Position numbers and translations under genes: made by a program. From contig JANYLQ010000050.1 of assembly GCA_025363755.1 (NCBI GenBank), forward strand, positions 134,351-198,350: a DNA stretch of 64,000 nucleotides, written 5' to 3'. Below the pieces are notes generated by a model. That model saw only the letters and a program-made list of their open reading frames with translations, ran no database searches and had not been told where the DNA came from. Positions 45,252 to 53,989 of the stretch are shown piece by piece; position 1 is the first letter of the stretch, and the number at the start of each line of letters is the position of its first letter. The stretch is from Hyphomicrobiales bacterium (GTDB lineage Bacteria; Pseudomonadota; Alphaproteobacteria; Rhizobiales; Aestuariivirgaceae).

Positions 45252-46234
45252 TTGCGGCCTCCTTTTTTAGCGGCTGGTTTTTTGACAACTGTCTTTGTGG
45301 CAACAGGTTTCTTTGGTGACGCTGAAACTTTTGGCACTGTGCGGGTAGGGACGTTGGCATGCACAGCCAATCCTTCATTCACCAAGTCCGCAACTTTGAC
45401 ACTGCCGACGGCCACTTCATTCTCATCTTCTTCAACACCCAAATATGCACGGATCACAGCAGGATCATTCTTGATTTCGTTAGGTGTACCATCAGCAATT
45501 TTGCGACCATAATCGAGAACCACAATATGATCCGAGATGCCCATGACGACGCTCATGTCGTGCTCGATGAGTAGAATTGCCATGTTATGATCATCACGAA
45601 TTGAAAGCAATAATTTGTTAAGCTCATCAGACTCGCGCGGGTTCAAACCAGCCGCAGGTTCATCCAAACAGAGAAGGCGCGGGTTGGTGCACATGGCCCG
45701 CGCAATTTCAAGGCGGCGCTGCGCACCATAAGGCAAATCACCAGCTGCATCATCGGCACGTTCCGTGAGATTTACTTTATTAAGCCAGTATTTGCATTTT
45801 TCGATAGCTTCATTTTCAGCGCGCTTGAAATGGCCTGAGCCAAAAATGCCACCAATTGTAAATCCAGAGGCGCGCATCAAAGTATTGTGCTGCGCCACCA
45901 TCAAATTTTCGAGCAGTGTCATGCCGGAGAACAGGCGGATATTTTGGAAAGTTCGGGCCACTTTGGCTTTCTGCGTGATGATAAAATCATCCATGCGCTC
46001 AAGCAAAAATTCCTTGCCGTCTGGGTGGCGCAGTTTGATCATGCCTTCGGTGGGCTTGTAAAAACCTGTAATGCAGTTGAACACAGTAGTCTTGCCTGCA
46101 CCATTCGGGCCAATCAACGCCGTAATTTGCTTGCGACCTGCATCGAATGACAAATCGCCAATGGCAGTCAACCCACCAAAACGCATGGTGAGGTGCTGAA
46201 CTTGAAGTTCAGGATCTTTCGTCCAATTCATCAT
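45248..46234 (-). CDS. livG: branched-chain amino acid ABC transporter ATP-binding protein LivG with basic C-terminal tail, 328 aa
   Basis: Second ATPase of the LIV importer. Walker A GPNGAGKTT, the LivG-type long insertion before the signature, signature-like DLPYGAQRRLEIARA and Walker B LLCLDEPAAGLNPRE. The catalytic domain ends near residue 265 at YLGVEEDENE. A further tail of about 60 residues follows, rich in Val, Pro, Ala and Lys, ending in KKPAAKKGGRK. Usual LivG proteins stop near 255-265 residues, so this tail is extra. The ATG overlaps the livM stop. A second ATG follows at the next codon. Confidence 0.95.
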   Translation of the reverse strand: MMNWTKDPELQVQHLTMRFGGLTAIGDLSFDAGRKQITALIGPNGAGKTTVFNCITGFYKPTEGMIKLRHPDGKEFLLERMDDFIITQKAKVARTFQNIRLFSGMTLLENLMVAQHNTLMRASGFTIGGIFGSGHFKRAENEAIEKCKYWLNKVNLTERADDAAGDLPYGAQRRLEIARAMCTNPRLLCLDEPAAGLNPRESDELNKLLLSIRDDHNMAILLIEHDMSVVMGISDHIVVLDYGRKIADGTPNEIKNDPAVIRAYLGVEEDENEVAVGSVKVADLVNEGLAVHANVPTRTVPKVSASPKKPVATKTVVKKPAAKKGGRK

Positions 46235-47649
46235 CAGCCATGTCCCTCGGCAACGAGATCACCGGAGACGGATTTTTTCTCTTTCAAAAATACTGTCGGT
46301 TCGCGCTTGGTCACAAACCCGCGCGGACGAAAGCGCATCATCAAAACCATGGCCAAACCAACGGCGAGCATCCGGAATTGGATAGGCTCCGTTCCCGATG
46401 GCAACACAACTTTCATAAAATCCATTTCCCTGAAGAGTTCAAACGAACCCATGATGGCGATGGCCGAAAATACGATGCCAATTTGCGAACCCAAACCACC
46501 GAGCACAACGATGGCGAGGATCAAAGCAGATTCGATATAAACAAACGATTCAGGTGATACGAAACCTTGGCGCGCCGCAAAGAAGCTGCCAGCAAAACCA
46601 CCAAACATGGCACCAATTGCGAATGCTGTGAGCTTTGTTGTTGTGGTGTTGATACCGAGCGAACGACAAGCAATTTCATCTTCACGCAAAGCTTCCCACG
46701 CCCGACCGATGGGCAAACGGCGCAGACGTTTGGTCACAAAGTAAGTGATCAGTGCGAGTGTTAAAATCACATAATAAAGGAAAATGTAAAAATGAATGCG
46801 ATTGAACTGGATGCCGAAGAAATCAGAAAAGCTGCCAGGTGCATCTTTAAATGGCAAACCAAAGAACGTGATCTTCGGAACTGAAATACCTTGCGGGCCG
46901 TTGGTAAATGAGAACCAGTTGACCAAAACCAAACGGATCATTTCTCCGAAGGCCAATGTTACGATTGCCAGATAGTCGCCGCGCAATCTGAGAACCGGAA
47001 AGCCCAAAACAACGCCCCATGTGGCAGCCAAGAGCCCTGCAACAGGAAGCGTAATATAGAAGGCCCAAGGCAAAATGCCTGTGCCAAACCACTGTGGAAA
47101 ATAAACTGTTGAGAGTAGGGCATATGCATAAGCCCCAACCGCATAGAATGCAACGTAGCCAAGATCGAGAAGGCCTGCAAGACCAACCACGACGTTAAGG
47201 CCCCATCCCAGCATGATGTAAATCAGAATATAAACCGCCAGATCCATCACCCGCTTATCCCAGATGGGATGGAAAAATGTGAAGACAGGAAACAACAGTG
47301 CAAATATCAAAAGCCCTGGCGCAATATATTTTGTTATCGTTTCAGAAAACGAAACGCTTTTCAAACCTGAAGTAAGAGTCGATTTTGAGCCAGCTGACGG
47401 GGCTTTATGCCAAACAAAAAGATGCAGAAACAGGCGCGTTCCAACAACAATTCCAGTGAGAGCAAAGGCCATTCCGAAACGATAAACAATGGAAATAATA
47501 CCTTGGCCAATGACCGTCTTCATCGCCACGATGGGGATTAAAACAAGAAGTGTAATGATAGCCGTGCTTATCAAATCCTTCGTCAAGGCTGAAGTTGTGA
47601 GAGCCTTGCTATCATCCGAAGATGAATTATTTTTAGGTGCAACTGACAT
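46234..47649 (-). CDS. livM: branched-chain amino acid ABC transporter permease LivM, 471 aa
   Basis: Integral membrane subunit. The core shows the LivM pattern WGLNVVVGLAGLLDLGYVAFYAVGAYAYA and GRAWEALREDEIACRSLGIN, the cytoplasmic loop that contacts the ATPase. About 100 extra N-terminal residues add two hydrophobic helices, as in the longer LivM form of many Hyphomicrobiales. The gene starts 3 bp after the livH stop and overlaps livG. Confidence 0.94.
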   Translation of the reverse strand: MSVAPKNNSSSDDSKALTTSALTKDLISTAIITLLVLIPIVAMKTVIGQGIISIVYRFGMAFALTGIVVGTRLFLHLFVWHKAPSAGSKSTLTSGLKSVSFSETITKYIAPGLLIFALLFPVFTFFHPIWDKRVMDLAVYILIYIMLGWGLNVVVGLAGLLDLGYVAFYAVGAYAYALLSTVYFPQWFGTGILPWAFYITLPVAGLLAATWGVVLGFPVLRLRGDYLAIVTLAFGEMIRLVLVNWFSFTNGPQGISVPKITFFGLPFKDAPGSFSDFFGIQFNRIHFYIFLYYVILTLALITYFVTKRLRRLPIGRAWEALREDEIACRSLGINTTTTKLTAFAIGAMFGGFAGSFFAARQGFVSPESFVYIESALILAIVVLGGLGSQIGIVFSAIAIMGSFELFREMDFMKVVLPSGTEPIQFRMLAVGLAMVLMMRFRPRGFVTKREPTVFLKEKKSVSGDLVAEGHG

Positions 47650-47652
47650 GGT

Positions 47653-48591
47653 TTAAATCTTTTCCACTTCAGGTTTGCCAAGCAAGCCTTGCGGCATGAA
47701 TATGAGCACCATGACCAAAACAGTGAAGGCGGCCACATCTTTGTACTCAACCGAGAAGTAAGCCGACCACATCACTTCGATCATGCCGATCACTAATCCA
47801 CCCAGCATAGCACCCGGAATTGAACCAATGCCTCCGAGCACGGCTGCTGTGAAGGCCTTGATACCAGCCAAGAAGCCGATAAAGAAATCAGTTACATTAT
47901 AATAAAGAAGGAACATCAATCCAGCAAAGGCCGCCAAACATGCACCCAATATAAAGGTAATTGAAATTGTCCGGTCAACATTGATACCCAATAGCGAAGC
48001 CATTTTCGTGTCTTGTTCGCAAGCACGTTGGGCACGTCCGAGAGCTGTGCGCTGAATAAGCATTGTAAAAACTGTCATCAAAACCAAAGTCGAAACAATG
48101 ATCATAATTTGCATGTTCGAAATCTTCACGGTGAAGTCACCACCCTCTGCCAAAGTACGGTGCATTAATTCATAGCCACCAGTGATGAGGGGTTGCATGG
48201 GCTTTGGACGTCCTTCTTGCGCAATCCGGACGAATTCCTGAAGAACAATGGACATGCCAATGGCTGAAATAAGGGGTGCTAAACGGAACGAGCCACGCAA
48301 AGGACGATAAGCAACGCGCTCAATTGTCCAATTGTAAACTGAAGCAATCAGCATGGCGATGACAACAACCAATGCCAAAGCAAAAATAATCATGAATGCT
48401 CCGCTGCCGCCCGTTACGCCAAGCGCGAGAAGAACAATGAATGACACCATTGAACCAACCATAAACACATCGCCATGGGCGAAGTTGATCATGCCAATAA
48501 TGCCGTAAACCATCGTGTATCCGATGGCGATAAGCCCGTAGATTGAACCGAGCGTGAGCCCGTTAATCAGCTGCTGGAGAAAATACTCCAA
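47653..48591 (-). CDS. livH: branched-chain amino acid ABC transporter permease LivH, 312 aa
   Basis: First gene of the liv operon. Signature start QLINGLTLGSIYGLIAIGYT and MVYGIIGMINFAHGDVFMVG, then ACEQDTKMASLLGINVDRTI (the ATPase-docking loop). About eight membrane helices. Order livH-livM-livG-livF-DUF6867, with spacing of a few bases or overlaps, indicates one transcript. The divergent gene is a PadR regulator across 203 bp, but the regulator's repeats lie near its own start, so liv control by it is not shown. Confidence 0.95.
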   Translation of the reverse strand: MEYFLQQLINGLTLGSIYGLIAIGYTMVYGIIGMINFAHGDVFMVGSMVSFIVLLALGVTGGSGAFMIIFALALVVVIAMLIASVYNWTIERVAYRPLRGSFRLAPLISAIGMSIVLQEFVRIAQEGRPKPMQPLITGGYELMHRTLAEGGDFTVKISNMQIMIIVSTLVLMTVFTMLIQRTALGRAQRACEQDTKMASLLGINVDRTISITFILGACLAAFAGLMFLLYYNVTDFFIGFLAGIKAFTAAVLGGIGSIPGAMLGGLVIGMIEVMWSAYFSVEYKDVAAFTVLVMVLIFMPQGLLGKPEVEKI

Positions 48592-48735
48592 GTCGCCCCC
48601 CTATTGTTTGACGCGTTACTTCCGGAACCTCGGCTCTAATGGCCAAGCTTACGATCTGCTTTAGAGAAGCAAAACAATAAATACAAGTGTGACAATGCCA
48701 TATATTAATGACTTTTCGCACCGCAACATTGGACA

Positions 48736-48764
48736 TTGACAAATCGCAACGTGGACTATATCAG
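48736..48764 (+). promoter_or_regulatory. candidate promoter of the padR-RND operon
   Basis: TTGACA at 48736-48741 is a perfect -35 box. A -10-like TATATC (48757-48762) follows at a 15-bp gap, or TATCAG (48759-48764) at 17 bp. It lies 31 bp before the regulator's ATG and overlaps the TATATCA repeats noted next. No experimental start is known. Confidence 0.5.
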
Positions 48765-48790
48765 TCGAGTATATATCAATTTGGCATATA
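48757..48790 (+). promoter_or_regulatory. candidate PadR autoregulatory operator
   Basis: TATATCA occurs twice (48757-48763 and 48772-48778), 15 bp apart. The second copy also forms an inverted repeat TATAT-N9-ATATA (48772-48776 with 48786-48790). The block covers the likely -10 box and the transcript start, four bases before the ATG, as expected for self-repression by the PadR protein. Confidence 0.45.
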
Positions 48791-48794
48791 GCAA

Positions 48795-49328
48795 ATGAAC
48801 ATAAGAACACTTTGCCTAGGCATTCTCTCGTTTCAGGAAGCCTCCGGATACGAGATCAAGAAAGAAATTGAGGAAGGCATGTTCAGCCACTTCATTGACG
48901 CAAGTTATGGTTCAATTTATCCAGCTTTAAGCCAGCTGAATGCTGAAGGCTTGGTGACAGTGCGCGCTGAAGAGCAAACGGGCAGGCCCGATAAGAAGGT
49001 CTATTCGGTAACTGAGGCGGGCCGCGCAGCTTTAGCCAAAGGGCTTTTAGTGGTCCCGGCACGTGACAAATATAAGTCAGAATTTCTATTTGAAATGCTG
49101 TTCAAAAATATGTTGCCAGAAGCTCATGTCAGACTTGCAATTGAAAAGCAGCTTAATGATCTCAGAGAAGATCTAAGCCGTATGGTTGAATGTCGGGCCG
49201 AAGGGCAAACCAACGAAGGCTCCGAGTTTATTATGGGATATGGCGAAGCTGTTTTGACTGCTGGCGCGAAATATCTTGAGTCAAAACTTGCCGAATTGCA
49301 GCCGAAAATAAAATTGGCGGCTGAGTGA
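48795..49328 (+). CDS. PadR-family transcription regulator, 177 aa
   Basis: Winged-helix start NIRTLCLGILSFQEASGYEI, recognition region DASYGSIYPALSQLNAEGLV and the wing TGRPDKKVYSVTEAGRAAL are classic PadR features. The C-terminal helical domain (about 90-177) is of the longer subgroup. PadR proteins are usually ligand-released repressors of neighbouring transporter or detoxification genes. Here an RND efflux pair follows 37 bp downstream on the same strand, so it most likely controls that pump. Operator-like repeats lie at its own promoter. Confidence 0.93.
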   Translation: MNIRTLCLGILSFQEASGYEIKKEIEEGMFSHFIDASYGSIYPALSQLNAEGLVTVRAEEQTGRPDKKVYSVTEAGRAALAKGLLVVPARDKYKSEFLFEMLFKNMLPEAHVRLAIEKQLNDLREDLSRMVECRAEGQTNEGSEFIMGYGEAVLTAGAKYLESKLAELQPKIKLAAE

Positions 49329-49365
49329 AAATGAATAAAAAAATCTTAGAGGGAAGACGAGCAAC

Positions 49366-50556
49366 ATGAATAATTCCATTTCAGCGCTTTTTTTGGCGGT
49401 CGTCTTGTCTTCGACTGCGATGATAACGATGACATACGCCGATGATGCTGCCGTGACACCGGCAAAGACCGATGCCGGAAATCCCGTTGTGACGGTGTTC
49501 TTGGCGCAGAAAAAACCAATTGCTGCAAATTTGATTGTGACGGGAAGCTTCGCTGCGGGAGAATTGGTGTTGGTCACGCCGCAAGTTGAAGGCCTAGCGA
49601 TCACCGATATTCTTGCGGAAGAGGGAGATGCGGTTAAAAAAGACCAAGTGCTTGCAAGACTGTCTTCATCATCGATCGACATTAAAATTTTGCAAACTCA
49701 AGCCAACATTGCTAAGAATGACACTTCTATAAAACAAGCTATGAACCAAATTGAACAAGCCAAGATCAACAATGATCGTGCCCAGTCTGATTTAAACCGC
49801 ACAAAAAAGCTCCGTTCAACTGGTGTGGCAACAGTAGAGCAATTTGATCAAAGGCAGGCAGCTGCCGATTTAACCAACATGCAGTCCCAAGCTGCTGAGC
49901 TCTCGCTTGAAAGTTCCAAAGCAGATCGCTTGGGCCTTGATGCACAAATGCAAGACTTGCAACTGCAAAAAAGCCGCACTGAAATTAAAGCACCTGTTGA
50001 TGGTTTTGTGAGTCGCAGAACTGCTCAAATTGGTGGCATTGCTTCAGCTTCAAAGGACGCGATGTTCAATATTGTTGCTAACAGTACAATGAAGCTTTTA
50101 GCAGAAGTGGCGGAATCGGATTTACCGAAAGTGCAGATCGGCCAGAAAGCCACCATCGTTGTGAATGGTATGGCAAAGCCAATTCAAGGTGTTGTGAAGT
50201 TGATTTCGCCCGAAGTTAACGAAACTACACGCATCGGCATTGCCCATATTCGCGTGGAGGAGGGCACCAAGATTCCACTGGGCAGTTTTGGTCGCGCGAC
50301 AATTGCACTTGCTGCTTCTGACGGCGTGGTGTTGCCACTTACAGCAGTTACATTTGGTGAAGACGGCCCAACTGTTCAGATTGTTGAAAATAGCAAGGTC
50401 AGTGTCCGCAAAGTGATCACCGGATTGGTCAGCACATCCGAAATCGAAATTACTGATGGTCTGAAAGAAGGCGAATCTGTTGTTGCACGCGCGGGCACAT
50501 TTGTGCGCGATGGTGACACCGTGACCGCCGTGAAACTTACAGACGCAGCGCAATAA
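49366..50556 (+). CDS. RND efflux periplasmic adaptor (membrane fusion protein), 396 aa
   Basis: Signal peptide (about 1-26) followed by the biotinyl-lipoyl half (FAAGELVLVTPQVEGLAITD) and the hairpin of two long helices (about 95-185). The second lipoyl half then begins TEIKAPVDGFVSRRTAQIG, followed by beta-barrel and membrane-proximal domains. No lipobox Cys, so it is anchored by neither lipid nor helix. It delivers substrate from the RND pump to an outer-membrane channel. No channel gene is nearby, so a shared TolC-like protein is probable. GAGGGAAG precedes the start. Confidence 0.94.
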   Translation: MNNSISALFLAVVLSSTAMITMTYADDAAVTPAKTDAGNPVVTVFLAQKKPIAANLIVTGSFAAGELVLVTPQVEGLAITDILAEEGDAVKKDQVLARLSSSSIDIKILQTQANIAKNDTSIKQAMNQIEQAKINNDRAQSDLNRTKKLRSTGVATVEQFDQRQAAADLTNMQSQAAELSLESSKADRLGLDAQMQDLQLQKSRTEIKAPVDGFVSRRTAQIGGIASASKDAMFNIVANSTMKLLAEVAESDLPKVQIGQKATIVVNGMAKPIQGVVKLISPEVNETTRIGIAHIRVEEGTKIPLGSFGRATIALAASDGVVLPLTAVTFGEDGPTVQIVENSKVSVRKVITGLVSTSEIEITDGLKEGESVVARAGTFVRDGDTVTAVKLTDAAQ

Positions 50557-50568
50557 GGAGCGCAAATT

Positions 50569-53500
50569 ATGAACTTTAATTTCTCTGCTTGGTCAATCAG
50601 GAATCCTATTCCGTCCATCGTTCTTTTCATCGTATTGGTCATGTTGGGCGTGCAAAGCTTTCGTGCATTACCGATTACCCGGTTCCCGAATATTGATGTG
50701 CCTGTGATTGCTATTTCGGTCTCACAAGGCGGTGCCACACCCGTAGAACTAGAAGCGCAGGTGACAAAGCCAATTGAAGACGCTGTGGCTGCAGTGAATG
50801 GCGTAAAGCACATCACGTCTACATTGACCGACGGCGTTTCAACCACTGCCATCGAATTTCGTATGGAAAAGCCAACGGCTGATGCCTTGCAAGAAACGAA
50901 AGATGCCGTTGCGAAGATTCGCGGTACATTACCGAGCTCGATTGATGAACCTGTCATTCAGAAGATCGATGTTGAAGGCCAATCGATACAAACTTTCGCA
51001 GCAACAGCACCAGGCATGACGCTGGAGCAGCTGTCTTGGTATGTTGACGATGTTGTGTTGCGCGAATTGCGCGGGCTTTCAGGTGTTGGCCGTGTTGAAC
51101 GTTATGGTGGTGTACAACGTCAGATTAATGTTGATCTTGATCCAGCTAGACTTCAATCTCTCGGCGTGACCGCTGCATCAGTGAATGCTCAGCTTGCAGC
51201 AGTTAATACAGATCAAGGTGGCGGTCGCAGTGATATTGGTGGCAGCGAACAGGCGATCCGCACAATAGGTGGTGCGCGGTCAATTGAGCAGTTGGGTGAG
51301 ACCAAAATTGCGCTGCCTAACGGCACGGTGGTTCGACTCGATAACCTTGCAAAAATTACCGATGCATTTGAAGAACCACGCACATTCGCACGTTATAATG
51401 GCAACCAAGTTGTAACGTTCTCAGTGTTCCGCGCTAAGGGTTCAAGCGCCACCGCCGTGGGTGATAAAGTCACTGCCGCGATCGAAAGATTAAGCCAATC
51501 CGGCAAAGGCGTGAAATACACACTCGTCGATGACACCGTGCATTATATTTACGGTAACTACACCGCCGCCATGGAAACCTTGATTGAAGGTGCCGTGCTT
51601 GCGGTTTTGGTTGTGTTGCTGTTCTTGCGCGACTGGCGCGCCACGTTGATATCGGCAATCTCTCTGCCACTTTCAGCCATCCCCGCATTCTGGGCCATGA
51701 GCTTGATGGGCTTCTCGCTCAACCTCGTGTCATTCCTCGGCATCACGTTGGCAACCGGTATTCTGGTTGACGATGCGATTGTAGAAATTGAAAATATTGC
51801 GCGTCACATGCGGATGGGCAAATCGCCTTATCGCGCCGCCCTTGAAGCAGCAGATGAAATCGGCCTCGCGGTTATTGCTATTACCTTCACAATCGTTGCC
51901 GTTTTCGTGCCCGTCTCGTTTATGGATGGTGTTCCCGGCCAATATTTCCGTCAATTCGGTTTGACGGTTGCTGTCGCAGTGTTGTTCTCGCTGCTGGTAG
52001 CACGGCTCATTACACCGATGCTGGCCGCATATTTTTTGCGCGACCATGGTCACGCCGAAGAAGAACCAGGTTTCTTCTCGCGCGCATACAGCCAGTTCCT
52101 CTATTTCACCAACTGGGGCCCGAGAATAAATCGTACTCGCGTCAATTCGGAAACCGGAGAGGAGTATGTAAAAACATGGCGTCCTCGGATCATGAGTTAC
52201 GTGACGGTGGTGGTAGCAGGCTTTGTGTTGTTCGGTTCGGTTTCGCTTATAAAACTGCTACCGACTGGCTTCATTCCACCCGGTGACGAATCGCGTTTTG
52301 TGCTGTCGGTTGAATTGCCTCCTGGTTCAACATTGCAGCAAACTTTGGTCAAGACCGAAGAACTTGCTGGTATAGTTGGCAAACATCCAGAAGTGGCAAA
52401 TGTGTTTGTTCTTGGAGGTTCTAATCCGACTGGCAACGTGGAACCACGTCAAGCTTCGATGTTTATTTCGTTGAAAAAGAAAGCTGATGGTTTAGTCCCC
52501 GGTGTTCTCAACCCAATTATCAACGGATTGAACAAAATATCACCCGTTAGCATTCCCACTTTCGCCACGACTGGCCGAACAGAACCACAAATTTTGGTCG
52601 AAGACGAAATCTACAAGTCTTTGGGCAATGTTGCTGATGCACGTTTCTGGAAAGTAAACGATCGTGGCGCGCGTGATATCCAATATGATATGCTTTCCAA
52701 TGACCCGGTTGCTTTGACAGACGCCGTTGCAAAACTGGAAGGCGCGTTGCGTAAGGAACCAATGCTGCGTTCAATCGCAGCCGAAGGCGCGCTCAATAGG
52801 CCTGAAATTAAAGTGACACCAAAGCTCGATGAGGCTGCAAAACTTGGTATTACTTCGCAGCAAATCAGCCAAACCTTGCGCGTGGCAACAATTGGCGACT
52901 TTGGGCCGCTGCTTGCAAAGTATAATGCTGGTGATCGTCTAATTCCAATCCGTGTTCAAATTCCAGTTTCGGCACGTGGCAGTTTCCAAGAACTGACGGG
53001 ATTGAAAATTATGAATGCAAAAGGCGAGTCGGTTCCAATTTCAACTGTTGCTGACATAGAGTTCAGTCAAGGCCCAGCATCGGTGACGCGCCATGACCGA
53101 CAACGTTGGGCAAAGATTGGCGCTGACTTGCAGCCCGGTGTTGAACTTGGTGACGGCCAGAAAAAGTTTGAAGATGTTGCAAAAGCGATGAATTTGCCGA
53201 AATCTGTTGTGTTTTCAGCAGGTGGCGACTCAGAAGTGCAGGGCGAAATCTTTGCAAGCTTCGGCAAAGCAGCTTTGCTCGGTGTGGTGATCATGCTTGG
53301 CATTCTGATTTTGTTGCTTGGTAATTTCTTCCAGCCATTCGCAATTGTGTTAGCGTTGCCGCTTTCAATCGGCGGTGTGGTGGCTGCACTCTTGGCAACC
53401 AATCAATCGCTCTCAATGCCTGTGATCATCGGCATGTTGATGTTGATGGGTATCGTGGCCAAAAACGGCATCATGCTCGTCGATTTCGCGGTGGAGCGCG

Positions 53501-53949
53501 TGAAGCATGGCATGGAACGCGTTGATGCAATCGTAGATTCAGGTCACAAACGCGCGCGCCCCATTATCATGACGACACTTGCAATGGGTGCGGGCATGGT
53601 GCCATCAGCTATTGGCATCGGTGAAGGCGGCGAATTTCGCGCACCAATGGCAACAGCCGTGATCGGTGGTTTGATTGCGTCAACCATTCTCAGCCTCGTC
53701 TTTGTTCCATCATTCTATATCGTGATGGATGACGTGGCGAAATTCTTCGCATGGTTGTTTGGTCGCTTTGTCGGCGCAACTGATGAAGCACCTGTGGTCG
53801 ACCATGCATTAGAGGTGGTCAAATCGGAAATGGCAAAAACCACCTCTGCAATTGAACATCTCGATGAGCGCATTGACCAAGTTGAAGCCGAAGTAGCCAC
53901 GAAAATGTCAGCTCTGAAAAAACCGAAGCTGACATTAGCCGCAGAATAA
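50569..53949 (+). CDS. RND-family multidrug efflux permease, 1126 aa
   Basis: Inner-membrane proton-driven pump of the HAE-1/AcrB type: first helix NPIPSIVLFIVLVMLGVQSF, the periplasmic porter loop, LGITLATGILVDDAIVEIEN (TM4, with the proton-relay Asp pair), the second porter loop, and GIVAKNGIMLVDFAVE (TM10, relay Lys). Size is 70-100 residues above AcrB, partly from an insert near 490-530 and a C-terminal helical tail (about 1070-1126) rich in Glu, Val and Lys. It follows the adaptor gene by 12 bp with a GGAGCG site. Substrate range is unknown. Confidence 0.96.
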   Translation: MNFNFSAWSIRNPIPSIVLFIVLVMLGVQSFRALPITRFPNIDVPVIAISVSQGGATPVELEAQVTKPIEDAVAAVNGVKHITSTLTDGVSTTAIEFRMEKPTADALQETKDAVAKIRGTLPSSIDEPVIQKIDVEGQSIQTFAATAPGMTLEQLSWYVDDVVLRELRGLSGVGRVERYGGVQRQINVDLDPARLQSLGVTAASVNAQLAAVNTDQGGGRSDIGGSEQAIRTIGGARSIEQLGETKIALPNGTVVRLDNLAKITDAFEEPRTFARYNGNQVVTFSVFRAKGSSATAVGDKVTAAIERLSQSGKGVKYTLVDDTVHYIYGNYTAAMETLIEGAVLAVLVVLLFLRDWRATLISAISLPLSAIPAFWAMSLMGFSLNLVSFLGITLATGILVDDAIVEIENIARHMRMGKSPYRAALEAADEIGLAVIAITFTIVAVFVPVSFMDGVPGQYFRQFGLTVAVAVLFSLLVARLITPMLAAYFLRDHGHAEEEPGFFSRAYSQFLYFTNWGPRINRTRVNSETGEEYVKTWRPRIMSYVTVVVAGFVLFGSVSLIKLLPTGFIPPGDESRFVLSVELPPGSTLQQTLVKTEELAGIVGKHPEVANVFVLGGSNPTGNVEPRQASMFISLKKKADGLVPGVLNPIINGLNKISPVSIPTFATTGRTEPQILVEDEIYKSLGNVADARFWKVNDRGARDIQYDMLSNDPVALTDAVAKLEGALRKEPMLRSIAAEGALNRPEIKVTPKLDEAAKLGITSQQISQTLRVATIGDFGPLLAKYNAGDRLIPIRVQIPVSARGSFQELTGLKIMNAKGESVPISTVADIEFSQGPASVTRHDRQRWAKIGADLQPGVELGDGQKKFEDVAKAMNLPKSVVFSAGGDSEVQGEIFASFGKAALLGVVIMLGILILLLGNFFQPFAIVLALPLSIGGVVAALLATNQSLSMPVIIGMLMLMGIVAKNGIMLVDFAVERVKHGMERVDAIVDSGHKRARPIIMTTLAMGAGMVPSAIGIGEGGEFRAPMATAVIGGLIASTILSLVFVPSFYIVMDDVAKFFAWLFGRFVGATDEAPVVDHALEVVKSEMAKTTSAIEHLDERIDQVEAEVATKMSALKKPKLTLAAE

Positions 53950-53958
53950 AAACACAAA

Positions 53959-53989
53959 CCATTCCTCCCCACTAGCTGGCGAGGGATGG
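53959..53989. terminator. hairpin between convergent RND and aminotransferase genes
   Basis: CCATTCCTC (53959-53967) pairs with GAGGGATGG (53981-53989) with one T-G wobble, loop of 13 bases. It lies in the 40-bp gap between the two stop codons. No clear T-run on either side. Confidence 0.4.
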
